Below are positions 6,664 through 7,339 of a DNA stretch of 7,339 nucleotides, piece after piece. Under the pieces are notes generated by a model. The model had not been told where the DNA came from, made no database searches, and worked only from the letters and a program-made list of their open reading frames with translations. The position numbers were made by a program, and so were the translations under genes. The stretch is from Pseudomonas sp. (lineage in GTDB: Bacteria > Pseudomonadota > Gammaproteobacteria > Pseudomonadales > Pseudomonadaceae). The stretch is taken from contig JAPLSD010000849.1 in NCBI GenBank assembly GCA_026398835.1, forward strand, positions 1 through 7,339, written 5' to 3'. Positions within the stretch are counted from its first letter, which is position 1. Each line of letters starts with the position of its first letter.

Positions 6664-6905
6664 TCACGCCTGGGCCTGCGTCTGTCCGGCGAGATAGATC
6701 CTGGCCATGGCAAGCCTCTGCTCCCGTTCGACATCCTGTCGGGGCTGATGGTTCTCCACGACAATCAACTGCCAGCCAAATTTTGTTTGCAGCGGATCAC
6801 TGATCTCTCCCGCTGACAGGGAAAAGGCCACGGCCTCGAACTCGGGCACCCTCGTTGAGCGTGAAAAATAGCCCACCACTCCACCTTCACCCTGATCCGG
6901 CCTTG
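6664..6905 (-). pseudogene. C-terminal remnant of PpiC/parvulin-type peptidyl-prolyl isomerase
   Basis: About 80 codons in frame resemble the second half of a periplasmic rotamase domain: GEGGVVGYFSRSTRVPEFE, then AVAFSLSAGEISDPLQTKF, then GWQLIVVENHQPRQ and a short helical end (stop TGA 6666-6664). This matches the parvulin pattern 'GGdlG.f.....vp.fe.aaf.l..Ge.s.p..t.fGwhli.v'. The domain's first half, any signal peptide and a SurA/PrsA-type N-terminal region are absent: going upstream, likeness ends at about 6905, directly beside the stop codon of the substrate-binding protein. A GTG at 6879 could start a 71-residue product, shorter than the smallest whole parvulins (about 92 aa), so a functional enzyme is unlikely. 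It was probably a secreted or periplasmic folding factor before truncation. Confidence 0.72.
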
Positions 6906-6908
6906 CCC

Positions 6909-7339
6909 CTAGGGCGTCGTGTCGAGCGGGACATAAGGGGCCACCGAATAGAACTGCAGTAGCTCCAGATCGACGGTGACAATATGGGCTCCGCTGAGCC
7001 CCATGCGTTTGCCCGGCCCGAAGCTGACTCGCGGAGTCAGGCCGGTGTCGAAGTCATGCAGGCTCTCCAGTGCCTCGATCAAGGTCTTGCGACTGACATT
7101 ACGGCCAGCCCTTTTCAACGCTTCGCCAAGCAACGTCATCGAGCAATACGCGCTCACCTGCATCACTGCATGCTGACCATCAAGACCCTGACGCTGACGC
7201 AGATGGGTCAGGGCCGAGCGCCCTGGTGCGCTCCAGTCGCTGGGAACGAAGGGATAGGCCAGAAACAAACGCCTGGAAAACGCTTCGGGCAACTGCTGGA
7301 CATCACCGGCCACTTGCGCCGAAGCGGCGAACAGGTAAG
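6909..7339 (-). CDS. type 1 periplasmic substrate-binding protein (branched-chain amino acid ABC type), partial
   Basis: C-terminal part of a Peripla_BP_6/LivJ-like ligand-binding protein; the frame is open from the right edge (first whole codon at 7337) to TAG 6911-6909, giving 142 residues, so the start lies outside. Recognisable elements are a helix SAYCSMTLLGEALKRAGRN, then SRKTLIEALESLHDFDTGL, then TPRVSFGPGKRMGLSGAHIV and VTVDLE near the end. This is the usual order 'Y.a...l..Al..aG....r..l..aL......dtg...p.sfgp..r.G....' of this family. Such proteins bind amino acids, amides or other small ligands in the periplasm for an ABC importer; the ligand cannot be read here. GTG 7313 is only an internal codon. 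The final residues VPLDTTP abut the isomerase remnant, so the natural C-terminus may have been altered by the same rearrangement. Confidence 0.78.
   Translation of the reverse strand, partial: YLFAASAQVAGDVQQLPEAFSRRLFLAYPFVPSDWSAPGRSALTHLRQRQGLDGQHAVMQVSAYCSMTLLGEALKRAGRNVSRKTLIEALESLHDFDTGLTPRVSFGPGKRMGLSGAHIVTVDLELLQFYSVAPYVPLDTTP

Noticed and set aside
6559..6816. Plus-strand small gene of 85 codons in the intergenic region
   Set aside because: It starts inside dyad 2, has no ribosome site, and most of it is antisense to the isomerase remnant.

Overview
The window is a high-GC proteobacterial segment, most like Pseudomonas in codon use, Shine-Dalgarno spacing and a candidate RpoN promoter; the genus is inferred from style, not from a search. 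Every supportable gene lies on the minus strand, so the window reads from right to left.

Right edge (7339 to about 6664): the C-terminal part of a type 1 periplasmic substrate-binding protein enters from outside and stops at 6909. Immediately after its stop codon is the C-terminal half of a PpiC/parvulin-type peptidyl-prolyl isomerase without its N-terminal part, which looks like a deletion scar.

Intergenic control region (6663 to 6365): no gene. It holds three G/C-rich dyads of the type TCCCCAA..TTGGGGA, an A/T tract with an IHF-like site, a good sigma-54 (-24/-12) promoter match, and a 7-bp inverted repeat over the promoter's -12/start region. The order and spacing fit an enhancer-dependent promoter driving the genes to the left.

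Secretion/pilus-like operon (6364 to the left edge): stand-alone response regulator; GspE/PilB-family ATPase; PilM-like protein; PilN-like protein (reading frame broken); PilO/GspM-like protein; PilP/GspC-like protein with an HR domain; lipoprotein secretin with N-terminal TPR repeats, running off the window at base 1. All genes after the ATPase start overlap or nearly touch, indicating translational coupling. The order pilM-N-O-P-secretin copies the type IVa pilus alignment operon, but the secretin is of the GspD/MshL style and the ATPase leads the block. The platform protein (GspF/PilC-like), pseudopilins and prepilin peptidase are not in view and may lie beyond the left edge.

Inferred working model: the ATPase sits on the cytoplasmic face, PilM/N/O/P-like proteins form the inner-membrane alignment complex, the HR protein contacts the secretin, and the secretin is the outer-membrane channel. 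The PilN-like gene has lost an internal segment and its frame, so the apparatus in this strain may be defective or altered.
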